Positions 61,957 to 64,000 of a stretch of DNA of 64,000 nt are shown piece by piece; the first letter of the stretch is position 1, and every line of letters begins with the position of its first letter. The stretch is taken from positions 62,001 to 126,000 of the forward strand of contig NZ_JACOEA010000007.1 of NCBI RefSeq assembly GCF_014281125.1, in the 5' to 3' direction. The notes under the pieces were generated by a model that searched no databases, was not told the DNA's origin, and saw only the letters and a list, made by a program, of their open reading frames with translations. Source of the DNA: Lawsonibacter celer. Its GTDB lineage: Bacteria > Bacillota > Clostridia > Oscillospirales > Oscillospiraceae. The translations under genes were made by a program, and so were the position numbers.

Positions 61957-63309
61957 ATGGCGACAGAGGAGGAACTGCTGGTCCGCCAGATGCCCCACAG
62001 CGTGGAGGCGGAACAGAGCGTCCTGGGTTCCATGCTCATTGACGCCCGCTGCGTGCCCCAGGTCATTGAGGAGCTGAAACCCGAAGACTTTTACCTGCGC
62101 ACCAACCGGGAGATCTATGAGACCATCTACTCCATGTTCAACTTCTCCCTGACCATTGACCCGGTGACCGTACTGGACCACATGCGCCAGAACGGGGTAT
62201 ACGACGAGAACACCTCCCGCAATTACATCCTCCAGCTGATGGAGATCACCCCCACGGCGGCCAATGTAAAGGAGTATGTGGCCATCGTGAAGGATAAGGC
62301 CCTCCTGCGGCGCATTGCCGAGACCGCCGGGGACCTGACCGCCCTCATTCAGGAGGGCACCGGCACCGCCCAGGAGGTGCTGGAGGCAGCGGAGCAGCGG
62401 ATTTATGCCATCCGGCAGGGCCGCGCCTCCCAGGGACTGGAGCACATCTCCAGCGTGATTCTCGGCGTTTATGAGCGCCTCAACGAGCTGGCCGCCAGCG
62501 GCCAGGCAGTGCCGGGGCTAAGCACCGGCCTGCCCGACGTGGACGCGGCCATCTCCGGTCTAAACCGGTCCGACCTGATTCTGCTGGCCGCCCGCCCCGG
62601 CATGGGCAAGACGTCCATGGCCCTGAACATCCTGCTGCACGCGGGCAAGTTCTCCGGCAAGACCGTGGTTTTTTTCTCCCTGGAGATGAGCCGGGAGCAG
62701 CTGGCCATGCGCCTGATCTCCGGAGAGTCCTTTGTGGACAACAAAAAGCTGGTCACCGGTAAGCTGGCTGAGGAGGACTGGACCAAAATTGCCGCCGCCT
62801 CGGCCGCCCTGAACCAGACGCAGATTCTCATTGACGACAACCCGGCCCTGAGCGTGGCGGACATGAACGCCAAATGCCGCCGGGTGGATAATCTGGGGCT
62901 GGTGGTCATAGACTACCTCCAGCTCATGACCTCCGCCGGCGGTCCCTCCCGCAGCGGCGACAACCGGCAGCAGATTGTCTCTGACATCTCCCGCGCCCTG
63001 AAAATTATGGCCAAGGAGCTGAATGTGCCCGTGCTCTGCCTGTCCCAGCTCTCCCGCGCCAATGAGGCCCGCACCAACAAGCGCCCCATGCTCTCTGACC
63101 TGCGCGAGTCGGGCGCCATTGAGCAGGACGCGGACATCGTGATGTTCCTCTATCGGGACGACTACTACAACGAGGACAGCGAAAACCACAACTTGGCGGA
63201 ATGCATCATTGCCAAAAACCGCCACGGCGAGACGGGGACGGTGGAACTGCAGTGGCTGCCCGAATACACTACCTTCTCCTCCATTGACCGGCGCCACGAG
63301 GAGTACTGA
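61957..63309 (+). CDS. dnaB: Replicative DNA helicase
   Basis: 450 residues. N-terminal DnaB domain begins PHSVEAEQSVLGSMLID; the C-terminal RecA-like domain has Walker A ARPGMGKTSMA near residue 212, FFSLEMSREQLAMRL, VIDYLQLM, LSQLSRANE and SDLRESGAIEQDADIVMFLYR. It unwinds DNA at the replication fork. ATG 61957 follows AGGAGG by seven bases. In operon with rplI and gdpP. Confidence 0.97.
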   Translation: MATEEELLVRQMPHSVEAEQSVLGSMLIDARCVPQVIEELKPEDFYLRTNREIYETIYSMFNFSLTIDPVTVLDHMRQNGVYDENTSRNYILQLMEITPTAANVKEYVAIVKDKALLRRIAETAGDLTALIQEGTGTAQEVLEAAEQRIYAIRQGRASQGLEHISSVILGVYERLNELAASGQAVPGLSTGLPDVDAAISGLNRSDLILLAARPGMGKTSMALNILLHAGKFSGKTVVFFSLEMSREQLAMRLISGESFVDNKKLVTGKLAEEDWTKIAAASAALNQTQILIDDNPALSVADMNAKCRRVDNLGLVVIDYLQLMTSAGGPSRSGDNRQQIVSDISRALKIMAKELNVPVLCLSQLSRANEARTNKRPMLSDLRESGAIEQDADIVMFLYRDDYYNEDSENHNLAECIIAKNRHGETGTVELQWLPEYTTFSSIDRRHEEY

Positions 63310-63310
63310 T

Positions 63311-64000
63311 ATGGGGGCCGAGCAGAGCGCCCGGGCCCTCATCCGGCAATACGGCCTGATCCCGCCCGGAAGCACCGTACTGTGCGCGGTGTCGGGGGGC
63401 GCGGACTCGGTGTGCCTGCTCCACCTGCTGCACCGCCTGCAGGGGGAGATTCCCTTCACCCTGGCCGCCGCACACTACAACCACCGGCTGCGGGGGGCAG
63501 AGTCGGACCGGGATGAGGATTTTGTCCGGGATTTTACGGCCCGCTTCCTAGATCCCCGGCCGCCCCGGCTGGTGGTGGGCTCCGGGGATGTGGCGCAGGA
63601 GGCCAAGCGCCGGGGGACCGGCCTGGAAGAGACCGCCCGAGACATGCGCTACGCCTTCCTTCGGGAGACGGCGCAGGCCCTTGGCGCCCATGTGATCGCC
63701 CTGGCCCACAATGCCGACGATCATGCGGAAACCATGCTGCTCCACTTGCTCCGGGGCTGTGCGCTGCGGGGTCTCACCGGTATTCTGCCCCGGCGGGACG
63801 ACTTGGTGCGCCCGCTGCTGACCACGCCCCGGCGGGAGATCGAGGCCTACCTGCACGCCTACGGCCTGCCCCACGTGGAGGACAGCACCAACGCGGACGA
63901 CTCCTATGCCCGGAACCGGGTGCGGCACCAGATCCTTCCCCTTCTGCAGGAGATCGACCCCGGCTTTCTCCCCCGTATGTGGAGCACCGCACAACTGCTC
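63311..64000 (+). CDS. tilS: tRNA(Ile)-lysidine synthase, truncated by the window edge
   Basis: First 230 codons. The PP-loop ATPase motif SGGADSVCLLHLL (residues 29-41) and AAHYNHRLRGAESDRDEDFVRDF, ALAHNADDHAETMLLHLLRG and STNADDSYARNRVRHQILPLL match the catalytic N-domain. TilS converts cytidine-34 of tRNA-Ile(CAT) to lysidine. ATG 63311 lies one base after the dnaB stop, with GAGGAG seven bases upstream. The C-terminal part is outside the window. Confidence 0.95.
   Translation, partial: MGAEQSARALIRQYGLIPPGSTVLCAVSGGADSVCLLHLLHRLQGEIPFTLAAAHYNHRLRGAESDRDEDFVRDFTARFLDPRPPRLVVGSGDVAQEAKRRGTGLEETARDMRYAFLRETAQALGAHVIALAHNADDHAETMLLHLLRGCALRGLTGILPRRDDLVRPLLTTPRREIEAYLHAYGLPHVEDSTNADDSYARNRVRHQILPLLQEIDPGFLPRMWSTAQLL

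Overview
The window looks like a chromosomal segment of a GC-rich anaerobic Clostridia member, probably Oscillospiraceae (Flavonifractor/Pseudoflavonifractor-like). This is inferred from GC-rich low-AT coding, strong AGGAGG ribosome sites with occasional GTG/TTG starts, tRNA genes that encode CCA, a sporulation gene (bofA), a V-type rather than F-type ATPase operon, a radical-type 2-hydroxyacyl-CoA dehydratase and a reduced SUF system. No phage, plasmid, rRNA operon, CRISPR array or complete insertion sequence was seen.

Layout. 1-3.0 kb: a leftward SprT-like protease / LPG-synthase-type membrane protein / truncated membrane protein cluster faces a VanR-like response regulator, followed by a tRNA-Met/Glu/Val cluster. 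3-6.9 kb: small proteins, a cold-shock protein with a hairpin leader, a LysM-CAP secreted protein and prfC. 6.9-9.2 kb is a decaying patch: a 168-bp MITE-like element sits at the stop codon of a frameshifted AraC regulator, which is divergent from a frameshifted, internally deleted MATE pump. 9.2-13.9 kb: small membrane protein, thioesterase, two-gene SUF operon, an AT-rich orphan, a ferritin-like protein and a hypothetical. 13.9-22.8 kb: a complete leftward V-ATPase operon (ntpF-I-K-E-C-G-A-B-D) whose K subunit carries the Na+-binding residues. 23-26.7 kb: DUF4015 protein, MarR, SLH protein, bofA, yaaL-like gene and a cupin.

26.8-32.4 kb: a divergent type IIA topoisomerase B/A pair, split by a cobalamin-riboswitch cassette (DUF4430 protein plus ECF S component). 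32.5-37.9 kb: YitT protein, a transglutaminase-like lipoprotein without its cysteine, tRNA-Gly, and a dehydratase subunit next to a dehydratase-activase fusion. 38-46.5 kb: Gls24/FakA pair, MalY/PatB-type lyase, amino-acid ABC transporter, GNAT and DUF2156 proteins, PspC. 46.5-53.6 kb: DEAD-box helicase, RlmA, aspartase, ABC-F protein, intact MATE pump. 53.7-59.1 kb: membrane protein plus metG, a monovalent-cation/proton antiporter under a fluoride riboswitch, and ilvE. 59.3-64 kb: the conserved gdpP-rplI-dnaB-tilS cluster, with tilS cut by the window edge.

The most notable items are the fluoride riboswitch with its terminator ahead of a CPA-type antiporter, the B12 uptake cassette nested between two topoisomerase subunits, the dehydratase/activase fusion, and the MITE lodged in a stop codon. 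Most of the window is housekeeping; no clearly new multi-gene defence or mobile system was recognised.
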